From 62-47 sp051954235 (lineage in GTDB: Bacteria; Pseudomonadota; Alphaproteobacteria; Rhizobiales; Xanthobacteraceae), in NCBI GenBank assembly GCA_051954235.1, contig JBQCHY010000005.1, forward strand, positions 90,926 to 154,925: a DNA stretch of 64,000 bases, given 5' to 3'. Positions 1 to 8,118 of this stretch are shown piece by piece. The position numbers were made by a program, and so were the translations under genes. Position 1 is the stretch's first letter. Every line of letters begins with the position of its first letter. A model generated the notes under the pieces. That model ran no database searches and was not told where the DNA came from. It saw only the letters and a program-made list of their open reading frames with translations.

Positions 1-2
1 TC

Positions 3-287
3 AGCATCGCCTTCACGCTGCCGAACTATCAACCGCTCACCGTGCCGGTGCAGGTGACCCATCATCCCGGCGACTATTTCACCTCGCAACCAGCGACCAC
101 CTTCGATCCGACCCCGGTTGTCGGCGAACTGCAAGCCGAACCGCCGAAGCGGCCGGTGCGGCGGAAGCCGCGCAAGCGTGCGGCTCCCAAGGCGGCGCCG
201 AAAGCCGCCGCAGCGGCCCCCGCGCCCGCCGCCTCTGCGTTCCCCGCTCCGCAAACGACGCCTGCTCCCGCCCAGCCGACCCGCTGA
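3..287 (+). CDS. 3' end of an unidentified protein with an Ala/Pro/Lys-rich tail (partial)
   Basis: The reading frame is open from the left edge of the window and stops at the TGA at 285-287, so only about 94 C-terminal residues are visible. The first part (about residues 1-45 of the visible piece) looks like an ordinary folded segment. It is followed by a basic stretch (KRPVRRKPRKRAAPK) and then a low-complexity Ala/Pro tail. Such tails are common in periplasmic or envelope-linked proteins of this bacterial family, but I recognise no domain. The function is unknown. The frame is supported by codon use and by its clean end before the moaA leader. Confidence 0.55.
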   Translation, partial: SIAFTLPNYQPLTVPVQVTHHPGDYFTSQPATTFDPTPVVGELQAEPPKRPVRRKPRKRAAPKAAPKAAAAAPAPAASAFPAPQTTPAPAQPTR

Positions 288-371
288 GCGGACGCCGACC
301 GCGACAATGGGATAGATTGCGGAGCCGGCTGATCGCCCCTAGATTTAGAACGAGAATAATGCGGGGCTGAA

Positions 372-400
372 AATCGCCCCCTGAGGAATCCTGGGGGATT
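372..400 (+). promoter_or_regulatory. stem-loop in the moaA leader
   Basis: AATC-G-CCCC on the left pairs with GGGGATT on the right (one bulged G), with a loop of about 12 bases. It is followed at 403-412 by a smaller TGCCTGAGGCA hairpin. Both lie in the 140-base space upstream of moaA. There is no T-run, so this is not an obvious terminator. It could be an mRNA leader element, but it does not match a molybdenum-cofactor riboswitch that I can recognise. Confidence 0.3.
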
Positions 401-424
401 CATGCCTGAGGCAGGTGTCGCGCG

Positions 425-1447
425 ATGTCAGGGCCTTTAGCCAATCATCCGGGAACGATGACCGACCCATTCGGCCGGACCATCACCTATCTGCGCGTCT
501 CGGTGACCGACCGCTGCGACCTGCGCTGCTTCTATTGCATGTCCGAGGACATGACCTTCCTGCCGAAGGCCGATCTGCTGACACTCGAGGAACTCGACCG
601 GCTGTGCTCGGTCTTCATCGAAAAGGGCGTGCGCAAGCTGCGACTGACCGGCGGCGAGCCTCTGGTTCGTCGCAACGTGATGTCGCTGGTCCGTTCGCTG
701 TCGCGCCATCTGGATAGCGGCGCGCTCGACGAACTGACGCTGACCACCAACGGCTCGCAACTCGCCCGCTTCGCCAACGAACTGCGCGACTGTGGCGTCC
801 GCCGCATCAACGTCTCGCTGGATACGCTCGACCCGGCCCGTTTCAAGGCCATCACCCGCTGGGGCGATATCGACAAGGTGCTGGCCGGTATCGAGGCGGC
901 GCGCGCCGCTGGCCTCGCGGTGAAGATCAACGCAGTGGCGCTGAAGAACGTCAACGAAGACGAGATTCCGGCTCTGATGGAATGGGCCCACGGCAAGGGC
1001 ATGACCCTGACGCTGATCGAGGTGATGCCGATGGGCGACATCGGTACCGGCCGCATCGACCAATACCTGCCGCTATCGCTACTGCGCAGCCGGCTGGCAA
1101 CCCGCTACACCCTCATCGACCTCGACGATTCCACCGGCGGCCCTGCCCGCTACGTCAAGGTGAGCGAGACCGGCGGCAAGATCGGCTTCATCACGCCGAT
1201 GACCCACAACTTCTGCGAATCCTGCAATCGTGTCCGCGTCACCTGCACCGGCACCATCCATACCTGCCTCGGCCACGAGGACGCCTCCGACCTGCGCCGG
1301 CCGCTGCGGGCCTCGCCCGATAACGAGCTTCTCAGCCAGGCGATCGACCGCGCCATCGGCCTCAAGCCGAAGGGCCATGACTTCGTCATCGACCGCCGCC
1401 ACAACCGCCCGAGCGTCAGCCGCCACATGAGCGTGACCGGGGGATAA
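425..1447 (+). CDS. moaA: GTP 3',8-cyclase MoaA (molybdenum cofactor biosynthesis)
   Basis: A radical SAM enzyme that, with MoaC, turns GTP into cyclic pyranopterin monophosphate, the first step of molybdenum cofactor synthesis. The N-terminal cluster motif CxxxCxxC is at C31, C35 and C38 (CDLRCFYC). The second 4Fe-4S site is formed by C264, C267 and C281 (FCESCNRVRVTCTG). The chain ends in the essential Gly-Gly (SVTGG). Length (340 aa) is normal for the family. The ATG at 458 (MTDPFGRT) matches the usual family start and may be the true one, as neither candidate has a strong ribosome binding site. It stands alone here, with no other moa gene beside it. Confidence 0.96.
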   Translation: MSGPLANHPGTMTDPFGRTITYLRVSVTDRCDLRCFYCMSEDMTFLPKADLLTLEELDRLCSVFIEKGVRKLRLTGGEPLVRRNVMSLVRSLSRHLDSGALDELTLTTNGSQLARFANELRDCGVRRINVSLDTLDPARFKAITRWGDIDKVLAGIEAARAAGLAVKINAVALKNVNEDEIPALMEWAHGKGMTLTLIEVMPMGDIGTGRIDQYLPLSLLRSRLATRYTLIDLDDSTGGPARYVKVSETGGKIGFITPMTHNFCESCNRVRVTCTGTIHTCLGHEDASDLRRPLRASPDNELLSQAIDRAIGLKPKGHDFVIDRRHNRPSVSRHMSVTGG

Positions 1448-1458
1448 GGTCCCTCCAA

Positions 1459-1475
1459 TGCCCACTCCGTGGGCA
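1459..1475 (+). terminator. short stem-loop after moaA
   Basis: TGCCCAC / GTGGGCA form a perfect 7-bp stem with a 3-base loop, 12 bases after the moaA stop. No T-run follows, so termination strength is uncertain. Confidence 0.35.
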
Positions 1476-1627
1476 CTCCCACGATTGTCCCGCCCCATCG
1501 TCAAACTTCCAATTGACGGCGGCGTATCGCGCTGAAATGGTGCAGCCACTTCAAGCCGCTCGAATAATAAGCGCCCGGCCCCAAGATGCCGACGGGATGG
1601 CGGAAGTTGAAATCGGGGAGACCATCC

Positions 1628-2209
1628 GTGCAATCGCTCCTGAAACTCAGTCAGGGGATCGACGCGATCAATTCGTGGATCGGCCGCCATTTGTCGTGGC
1701 TGATCCTCGTCGCCGTCCTGATCTCGAGCGCCAACGCCACCGTCCGCAAGCTGCTCGACGAATCGTCGAACGCCTGGCTGGAATTGCAGTGGGTGCTGTT
1801 CGGAATCGTCTTCCTGCTCTGCGCGCCGTGGACGCTGCTCAACAACGAACATATCCGGATCGATATCGTCAACAGCTTCTGGCCGAAGAAGGTCCGCGAC
1901 ACCATCGACGTCATCGGTCACACCTTCTTCCTGATCCCGCTGTGCATCGTGATGATCCTGACCAGCGTGCCGTTCTTCATCCGGTCGTGGGAGATCAACG
2001 AGCAATCGGGCAATGCGGGCGGGCTGCCGCAATGGCCGGCGAAGTCGCTCCTGATGATCGGATTCACGCTGCTGCTGTTTCAGGGCATTTCCGAACTGAT
2101 CAAGCGCATCGCGGTGATGCGGGGGCTGATCCCGGATCCTTACGAGGCGCAGCCGTCGAGCTTAGAGGCCGAAGTCGAGCATCTGGTCGAAGCCATCAAG
2201 AAAGATTGA
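1628..2209 (+). CDS. dctQ: TRAP transporter small permease (DctQ type)
   Basis: The small four-helix membrane subunit of a tripartite ATP-independent periplasmic transporter, which couples uptake of an organic acid to a sodium gradient. Four hydrophobic segments are visible (LSWLILVAVLI; LQWVLFGIVFLLC; FFLIPLCIVMIL; LLMIGFTLLLF), and the WxxxxNEHIRIDI-type loop is typical of DctQ. The GTG at 1628 has GGGGAG about 8 bases upstream. The ATG at 1586 in the same frame has no ribosome binding site. The large subunit follows 28 bases downstream. The two facing binding proteins (4002-6386) make this a TakP-like system. Confidence 0.9.
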   Translation: MQSLLKLSQGIDAINSWIGRHLSWLILVAVLISSANATVRKLLDESSNAWLELQWVLFGIVFLLCAPWTLLNNEHIRIDIVNSFWPKKVRDTIDVIGHTFFLIPLCIVMILTSVPFFIRSWEINEQSGNAGGLPQWPAKSLLMIGFTLLLFQGISELIKRIAVMRGLIPDPYEAQPSSLEAEVEHLVEAIKKD

Positions 2210-2237
2210 GGGAGCCGGTGACGGCTCGGGGGACTCC

Positions 2238-3896
2238 ATGATTGCTTTTCTGATCGAGAACATGGCGCCGATCATGTTCGTGGCGCTCGTCGTGTTTCTG
2301 CTGCTGGGCTATCCGGTGGCCTTCTCGCTCGGCGCCGTCGGCCTGCTGTTCGCCTTCATCGGCATCGAACTCGGCCAATTCCATCCCAACTTCCTGCAAG
2401 CCTTGCCGGAACGCGTCTACGGGGTGATGAATAACGACACGCTGCTGGCCATTCCATTCTTTACATTCATGGGATTGGTGCTGGAGCGATCCGGCATGGC
2501 GGAGGACCTGCTCGACACCGTCGGCCAATTGTTCGGCACGGTGCGCGGCGGCCTCGCCTACGCGGTGATCTTCGTCGGCGCGCTGCTTGCCGCGACCACC
2601 GGCGTCGTCGCGGCCTCGGTGATCTCGATGGGCCTGATCTCGCTGCCGATCATGCTGCGCTACGGCTACGACCGCCGCGTCGCCACCGGCGTGATCGCGG
2701 CGTCGGGCACCTTGGCGCAGATCATCCCGCCCTCGCTGGTGCTGATCGTGATGGCCGACCAGCTCGGCCGCTCGGTGGGCGACATGTACGAGGGCGCGTT
2801 CATTCCGGGCCTGGTGCTGACCGGCTTGTATGCGGCCTATATTCTCCTCGTCTCGCTGCTATTTCCCAAGTACACGCCGGGCCTGCCGGCCGAAGCCATC
2901 GGCTTCCGTGAAGACAGCGGCAGTCGCGGGTTGGCCTCGCTCGGCGTTCTCACCGTCGTCAGCGTTGCGTTCGCCTGGTTCATGATGCGGCATTCGGACA
3001 CCCATGGCGCCGACTTCGTCGTCATCAGCATGATGTACGGCATCGTCTTCGCATTCGCCGTCGCGGTGTTGAACTGGATCGTCCATCGCCTGTTCGGCGT
3101 CCGCTTCCTGTCGCGGATGGCGCAGCAGACCACCTTCGTGATGGTGCCGCCGCTGTTCCTGATCTTCCTGGTGCTCGGCACCATCTTCATCGGCGTCGCG
3201 ACGCCGACCGAAGGCGGCGCGATGGGCGCGACCGGTGCGCTCTTGCTCGGCGCGGCGAAGAAGCGCCTGTCATGGGACTTGATCCGTCAGGCGGTGCAGT
3301 CCACCGCGAAACTGTCGGCCTTCGTGATCTTCATCCTGGTCGGCGCCCGCGTGTTCTCGCTGACGTTCTACGGCGTCAACGGCCACGTCTGGGTCGAGCA
3401 CTTGCTGACCTCGCTGCCCGGCGGCCAGTTCGGCTTCCTCATCTTCGTCAACGTCTTCGTCTTCATCCTGGCGTTCTTCCTCGACTTCTTCGAACTCGCC
3501 TTCATCATCATTCCGCTGCTCGGGCCGGCAGCGGAGAAGCTTGGCATCGACCTGATCTGGTTCGGCGTCATCCTCGGCGTCAATATGCAGACCTCGTTCA
3601 TGCATCCGCCGTTCGGCTTCGCGCTGTTCTACCTGCGCTCGGTCGCACCGAAGGAAAGCTACGTCGATCGCGTCACCAAGAAACGCATGGAGCCGGTCAC
3701 CACCGGACAGATTTACTGGGGCGCGGTACCGTTCGTCGTGATCCAGGTGGTGATGGTGCTGCTGGTGATCCTGTTCCCCTCGATGGTCATGCACTACAAG
3801 GGCGCGGCGTCGACTATCGATCTCAACAAGGTGAAGATCGAAGTGCCGCAGATCGAACTTCCGCCGCTCGATTTCGGTCCACCGAAAATCCAGTGA
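2238..3896 (+). CDS. dctM: TRAP transporter large permease (DctM type)
   Basis: The large membrane subunit that carries the transport path of a TRAP transporter. The 552-residue chain is mostly hydrophobic helices. Family hallmarks are the N-terminal GYPVAFSLGAVG, the IPPSLVLIVMADQ segment and the C-terminal FFLDFFELAFIIIPLL and NMQTSFMHPPFGFALFY. It is longer than the usual 430 or so residues because of an insertion in the middle (about residues 220-300) that adds further helices, as in the subfamily that works with TakP-like binding proteins. It is probably co-transcribed with dctQ and followed by a strong terminator. Confidence 0.94.
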   Translation: MIAFLIENMAPIMFVALVVFLLLGYPVAFSLGAVGLLFAFIGIELGQFHPNFLQALPERVYGVMNNDTLLAIPFFTFMGLVLERSGMAEDLLDTVGQLFGTVRGGLAYAVIFVGALLAATTGVVAASVISMGLISLPIMLRYGYDRRVATGVIAASGTLAQIIPPSLVLIVMADQLGRSVGDMYEGAFIPGLVLTGLYAAYILLVSLLFPKYTPGLPAEAIGFREDSGSRGLASLGVLTVVSVAFAWFMMRHSDTHGADFVVISMMYGIVFAFAVAVLNWIVHRLFGVRFLSRMAQQTTFVMVPPLFLIFLVLGTIFIGVATPTEGGAMGATGALLLGAAKKRLSWDLIRQAVQSTAKLSAFVIFILVGARVFSLTFYGVNGHVWVEHLLTSLPGGQFGFLIFVNVFVFILAFFLDFFELAFIIIPLLGPAAEKLGIDLIWFGVILGVNMQTSFMHPPFGFALFYLRSVAPKESYVDRVTKKRMEPVTTGQIYWGAVPFVVIQVVMVLLVILFPSMVMHYKGAASTIDLNKVKIEVPQIELPPLDFGPPKIQ

Positions 3897-3913
3897 CGCC
3901 GTCAGGCAAAATG

Positions 3914-3947
3914 AAAAGCCCGGAGGTCGCTCTCCGGGCTTTTTTTT
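3914..3947. terminator. bidirectional intrinsic terminator between dctM and the first binding-protein gene
   Basis: AGCCCGGAG / CTCCGGGCT form a 9-bp GC-rich stem, with AAAA on the left and eight T on the right. It therefore serves both dctM (+) and the convergent gene ending at 4002 (-). Confidence 0.9.
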
Positions 3948-3955
3948 ACTTTAGA

Positions 3956-3985
3956 CGGGATCGTCATTTCGTCATGACGATCCCG
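3956..3985. repeat. perfect inverted repeat beside the terminator
   Basis: CGGGATCGTCAT and ATGACGATCCCG form a perfect 12-bp stem with a 6-base loop (TTCGTC), between the bidirectional terminator and the stop of the minus-strand gene. No T-run is attached. It may stabilise the 3' end of the binding-protein transcript. Confidence 0.6.
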
Positions 3986-4001
3986 CCTTGTTCCGTTCCG
4001 T

Positions 4002-5087
4002 TCAACCGCTCGAATGGCGTGCGAGAAAGGAGTCGTTGGCAACTTCGGCAACCTGGAACCACTGGTAACCATTGTTGGAGAAATCGGTCATCGACTCGTA
4101 GACCTTCTTGAAGTTGGCGTTCGACTTTGACACCTCCGCGTGCAACTCCTTCGCGGCCTTGAAGCAGGCTTCCATGACCGGCTGCGGGAAAGCATGCAAC
4201 TTGGTGCCGTGCCCCAGCAACTTGCGCAGCGCCTGCGGATTTTCCCTGTCGTATTTCGCCATCATCCAGTTGTTGGCGTAGTGACCGGCGTGCTCGAGAA
4301 TCGCCTGATAGGATTTGGGCAAGGCGTTCCACTTGTCGAGATTGATGAAGCTCAGCAACATCGGCCCGCTTTCCCACCAGCCGGGATAGTAGTAATGCGG
4401 CGCGACCTTGTAGAAGCCGAGCTTTTCGTCATCGTAAGGGCCGACCCATTCGGCGGCGTCGATCGTGCCTTTCTCGAGCGACGGGTAGATGTCGCCGCCG
4501 GCGATCTGCTGCGGCACCACGCCAACCTTCTGCATGACGCGACCGGCGAAGCCGCCGATCCGCATCTTCAATCCCTGCAGATCGTTGACCGACTTGATCT
4601 CCTTGCGGAACCAGCCGCCCATTTGGCATCCGGTATTGCCGGCCAACAGCGAGACGCAGTTGTAGTTCTTATAGAAGGCGTTCAACAGGTCGCGGCCACC
4701 GCCGAGCATGTACCAGGCCTGGTTGATGCGCATGTTCGGCCCGAACGCGACGTTCGAACCGAGCGCGAATGTGGGGTCCTTGCCGAAATAGTAGTAGGAC
4801 GCGGTGTGACCGATCTCGCAGGTGCCGCTCTGCACGGCGTCGAGCACCTGGAGGCCGGGCACGATTTCGCCGCCGGCAAATGTCTGAATTTGAAACTTGT
4901 TGTCGGTTGCCTCGGCGACCACCTTGGCCATGATCTCGGCACCGCCATAAAGCGTATCGAGGGACTTCGGCCAGCTCGTCGGCATCCGCCATTTCAATTC
5001 CGGCATTGACTGCGCAATGGCCGGGACTGCGACCGTCGTGCTTGCCGCAGCAATACCGGTCACCTTCAGAAAGTCACGTCGCTTCAT
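4002..5087 (-). CDS. TRAP transporter periplasmic binding protein, TakP-like (copy 1)
   Basis: The extracytoplasmic solute-binding subunit of a TRAP transporter, 361 aa. The ATG at 5087 has GGGAGG just upstream; a longer frame to 5255 is open but lacks such a site. The N-terminus is a twin-arginine signal (MKRRDFLKV, cleavage after AIAQ), so the protein is probably exported folded. The conserved KMRIGG arginine binds the substrate carboxylate in this family, and the IDAAEWVGP segment carries the Glu-Trp pair that binds sodium in TakP. The substrate is most likely a 2-oxo acid or related carboxylate (inference from family). It is closely related to the next gene and convergent with dctQM. Confidence 0.92.
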   Translation of the reverse strand: MKRRDFLKVTGIAAASTTVAVPAIAQSMPELKWRMPTSWPKSLDTLYGGAEIMAKVVAEATDNKFQIQTFAGGEIVPGLQVLDAVQSGTCEIGHTASYYYFGKDPTFALGSNVAFGPNMRINQAWYMLGGGRDLLNAFYKNYNCVSLLAGNTGCQMGGWFRKEIKSVNDLQGLKMRIGGFAGRVMQKVGVVPQQIAGGDIYPSLEKGTIDAAEWVGPYDDEKLGFYKVAPHYYYPGWWESGPMLLSFINLDKWNALPKSYQAILEHAGHYANNWMMAKYDRENPQALRKLLGHGTKLHAFPQPVMEACFKAAKELHAEVSKSNANFKKVYESMTDFSNNGYQWFQVAEVANDSFLARHSSG

Positions 5088-5200
5088 TCTGAATCCTCCC
5101 AGTTGGAAAATGATTGATTGTGATCGTCCTCTTGGCGGGACGGTTCGACCAGATTGACGCGAACCCGTGCGCAAATCCATCCCGATTGCAAAGGGTGCGC

Positions 5201-5238
5201 AAAAAAGCCCGGCCTTCCTGGGCGGAAAGCCGGGCTTC
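5201..5238 (-). terminator. intrinsic terminator between the two binding-protein genes
   Basis: On the minus strand AAGCCCGGC and GCCGGGCTT form a 9-bp stem with a 15-base loop, followed by TTTTTT. It ends transcription of the upstream copy (5298-6386), so the two copies are probably transcribed separately. Confidence 0.85.
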
Positions 5239-5297
5239 GTTTGTAATAGCTTCACGCTGGAGGCTTGGACCCAAGCCTCCGGCGGGAAAACCTCGGA

Positions 5298-6386
5298 TCA
5301 GTTGCGCGTACGCGAGCGGATCATGAAGCTGTCGTTGGTGTATTCGGCGACCTGCCACCACAGGTATTCGTCGCCGCGATAGGCCTGCATCGCGTCGATC
5401 ACCTTCTTGAAGGTCGGGTTCTTCGAGGAGATGTCCGCCCACAACTCGTTGGTCGCCTTGAGGCAGGCTTCCATGATCTCGGTGGAGAACGGACGGAGTT
5501 GGGTGCCGCTGGCGACCAGTTGCTTCAGCGCCTTCGGGTTCTGCATGTCGTAACGCGCCGGCATCCACAGCGTGGTGTTAGCGGCAGCGTTGCGGATCAC
5601 AGCCTGATAGTGCTTCGGCAGAGAATTCCACTTCTCCTCGTTGCAGAAGGCGTGGACCGTCGGGCCACCTTCCCACCAGCCGGGGTAGTAGTAGAACTTG
5701 GCGACCTTCTGGAAGCCGAGCTTTTCATCGTCATAGGGGCCGACCCACTCGGCCGCGTCGATGGTGCCCTTTTCCAGCGACGGATAGATGTCGCCGCCGG
5801 CGAGCTGCTGCGGCACAACGCCGACCTTCTGCAACACCTGACCGGCAATGCCGCCGATGCGCATCTTCAGGCCCGACAGGTCCGCAACGGTCTTGATTTC
5901 CTTGCGGAACCAGCCGCCCATCTGGGTGCCGGTGTTGCCGCACGGAATGGCGACAACCTTGTACTGCTTGAAAAACTCATCGGCGAGTTCGTTGCCGCCG
6001 CCCTGATACAGCCAGGAGTTCTGCATGCGGGTGTTGAGGCCGAACGGCACCGACGCGAAGATCGCGAAGGTCGGATCCTTGCCGACGTAGTAATAGGAAA
6101 CCGTGTGGCTCATCTCGACGGTGCCGTTGGCGGTCGCGTCGAATGCCTGCAAGCCGGGGACGATTTCGCCAGCCTGGAAGAGCTGAATTTGAAACTTGTT
6201 GTCGGTCATTTCGGCGACTTGCTTCACAAACTGTTCGCCGCCGCCATAGATGGTGTCGAGCGACTTGGGGAAGCTCGAGGTCATGCGCCATTTCAATTCC
6301 GGCGACGACTGGGCGATGGCCGGCGAGGCCACAGCGGTCACCGCGGCGCCGGCGGCAGACACTTTGAGAAAATCACGACGCTTCAT
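5298..6386 (-). CDS. TRAP transporter periplasmic binding protein, TakP-like (copy 2)
   Basis: A second TRAP solute-binding protein, 362 aa, with a Tat signal peptide (MKRRDFLKV, cleavage near AIAQ) and the same core as copy 1. Across the stretch from GNTG to EKLGF the two differ at only about one residue in nine, while the N-terminal half and the C-terminus differ more. The KMRIGG and AEWVGP substrate and sodium motifs are both intact. A terminator separates it from copy 1 and its own 200-base upstream region probably holds its promoter. Only one permease pair is present, so both proteins may serve it, with different substrates or affinities (inference). Confidence 0.92.
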   Translation of the reverse strand: MKRRDFLKVSAAGAAVTAVASPAIAQSSPELKWRMTSSFPKSLDTIYGGGEQFVKQVAEMTDNKFQIQLFQAGEIVPGLQAFDATANGTVEMSHTVSYYYVGKDPTFAIFASVPFGLNTRMQNSWLYQGGGNELADEFFKQYKVVAIPCGNTGTQMGGWFRKEIKTVADLSGLKMRIGGIAGQVLQKVGVVPQQLAGGDIYPSLEKGTIDAAEWVGPYDDEKLGFQKVAKFYYYPGWWEGGPTVHAFCNEEKWNSLPKHYQAVIRNAAANTTLWMPARYDMQNPKALKQLVASGTQLRPFSTEIMEACLKATNELWADISSKNPTFKKVIDAMQAYRGDEYLWWQVAEYTNDSFMIRSRTRN

Positions 6387-6590
6387 TCAGCTTCTCCTTG
6401 CTTGCGTTTCGCTTGCGTTTCTGACGCCGACGGGGTGACCACAACGGCGATTGGAAGGCGACCAAAGGGGACGCGCTGGCATGCTCTGTAACACGGAACA
6501 TGCATAGCAGAAACGCATCCCGACCCGTTGTCGGGGAAATTCAACGAAAGTCTCATGCGTTGTTCGGCGGCGCGATGCGGGAGCGCCGCT

Positions 6591-7751
6591 TCAATCCGCG
6601 GCCATCGCCAGCACATCCTTGAGTTGATCGCGCACCTGCGTCGCAATGGCGCGGTAAATCGCCGCGTGCGGGCCGTTCGGCTCGCTGACCACCACGGGCG
6701 TGCCGGCATCCGAGGTCTCGCGAATCGACATGTGCAGCGGCACCTCGCCGAGGAACGGCACGCCGAGCCGCTCCGCTTCGTGCCGCGCGCCGCCGTGGCC
6801 GAAGATATCCGACCGCGTGCCGCATTCGGGACACTGGAAGTAACTCATGTTCTCGACGATGCCGAGCACGGGCACGTTCACCTTCTTGAACATCGCCAGC
6901 CCGCGCCGCGCATCGATCAGCGCCAGATCCTGGGGCGTCGACACGATCACCGCGCCCTTGAGCGGAACGTTCTGCGCCAGCGTCAATTGCGCGTCGCCGG
7001 TGCCCGGCGGCATGTCGACGACGAGCACATCGAGCTTGCCCCACGCCACCTCGCGCAACATCTGGGTGATCGCCGACATCACCATCGGGCCACGCCAGAT
7101 CATCGCGGTCTCTTCCTCGACCAGGAAGCCGATCGACATGATCGACAGTCCGAAGCGTTCGATCGGGATCATCTTCTTGTGCTCGTTCACCACCGGCTTG
7201 TCGTGAATGGCGGTGAGCCGCGGCACCGAGGGGCCGTAGATGTCGGCATCCATCAGCCCGACCCGCAGACCGAGATCGCGCAGGCCCAATGCGAGATTGA
7301 GCGACGTGGTGGACTTGCCCACGCCGCCTTTGCCCGACGCCACCGCGACGATCGCGGCGATGCCGGGGACCGGCGCCTGCTTCGCCATCGGCGAACCCGA
7401 CGCCGCATGCGGCGTCGGCCGATGGGCGGAGGCCGGCGGCAGGCCGCCCCCTGCCCCCGACACGCGGCGATACGGCGCGGGCGCGGCGCCCGCCGCTGCC
7501 GTCGGCTTACGCTCGGCTGTCAAAACCACCATCGCGCTGGTCACGCCGGGCATGCCGCGCACGGCAGCTTCGGCCTTGGCCCGCACGTCACCCCACGCGG
7601 CCGCGTTGGCGGCGTCGACGTTGATGGAAAAATACGCCTTGCCGTCGTTGATGGCGATCTCCGACAGCACCTTGGCTTGCGTCAGCGGGACGCCGTCGGG
7701 CGACAGGACATTGGACAGGACATCGCGAATTTGCCGTTCGGTGACACTCAA
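6591..7751 (-). CDS. mrp: Mrp/ApbC-family iron-sulfur cluster carrier ATPase
   Basis: A cytoplasmic P-loop ATPase that binds and passes on 4Fe-4S clusters to apo-proteins. The N-terminal 80 residues are a MIP18/DUF59 domain, followed by an Ala/Pro-rich linker (about 85-125). The ATPase domain starts with the deviant Walker A motif SGKGGVGKST at about 139-148. The CPEC motif (FQCPECG) that holds the bridging cluster in the dimer is in the C-terminal third. Length (386 aa) is normal for the DUF59-fused alphaproteobacterial form. It is a single gene with its own upstream region; the binding-protein gene downstream is 200 bases away. Confidence 0.95.
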   Translation of the reverse strand: MSVTERQIRDVLSNVLSPDGVPLTQAKVLSEIAINDGKAYFSINVDAANAAAWGDVRAKAEAAVRGMPGVTSAMVVLTAERKPTAAAGAAPAPYRRVSGAGGGLPPASAHRPTPHAASGSPMAKQAPVPGIAAIVAVASGKGGVGKSTTSLNLALGLRDLGLRVGLMDADIYGPSVPRLTAIHDKPVVNEHKKMIPIERFGLSIMSIGFLVEEETAMIWRGPMVMSAITQMLREVAWGKLDVLVVDMPPGTGDAQLTLAQNVPLKGAVIVSTPQDLALIDARRGLAMFKKVNVPVLGIVENMSYFQCPECGTRSDIFGHGGARHEAERLGVPFLGEVPLHMSIRETSDAGTPVVVSEPNGPHAAIYRAIATQVRDQLKDVLAMAAD

Positions 7752-8118
7752 TTTTTCTCTCCTCGCGCCCGCCGATCATCCGGCAATAATCCGGAGCGGC
7801 GCGCTCGTCCTTGCGCCGCGTCAAACCGATCGGCTGGCGAATTTTCCCGGGCCCTATAGAGCAATAGCCATACCCCGGCGCAATGGTTCCTTTGTCGCGA
7901 GGCGTCGCATTCGACCCTCAATACGCCCTCGCCGCGTCTCGCCTGACGCGCACCGATGCGGCATCGCGAAAGCGATTTTCCGGGGCGGGCGTTGCTCTGC
8001 GGGCCTGACGGACTATGCTGCAACTCTCACTCGGTCCGGGCCGTGTCCGCGCCCTCTCCATCGTCAAACAACACGGCACTTCTCAAGCAAATGCCGGCAA
8101 ACACCCAAGGTTTCCATC
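7752..8118. other. 367-base intergenic region between divergent genes
   Basis: It lies between mrp (-) and the dehydrogenase (+) and must hold both promoters. Open frames here are short or antisense extensions with no ribosome binding site. I see no clear repeat, operator or RNA gene. Confidence 0.4.

Noticed and set aside
1079..2032. 317-codon open frame antisense to moaA and dctQ
   Set aside because: Its translation is rich in Arg, Asp, Gln and His in shadow-frame style, has no family likeness, and both opposite genes are certain.
7240..8118. Long upstream extension of the dehydrogenase frame
   Set aside because: It lies antisense to mrp, while the Rossmann fold begins at 8119, so the extension is a shadow.
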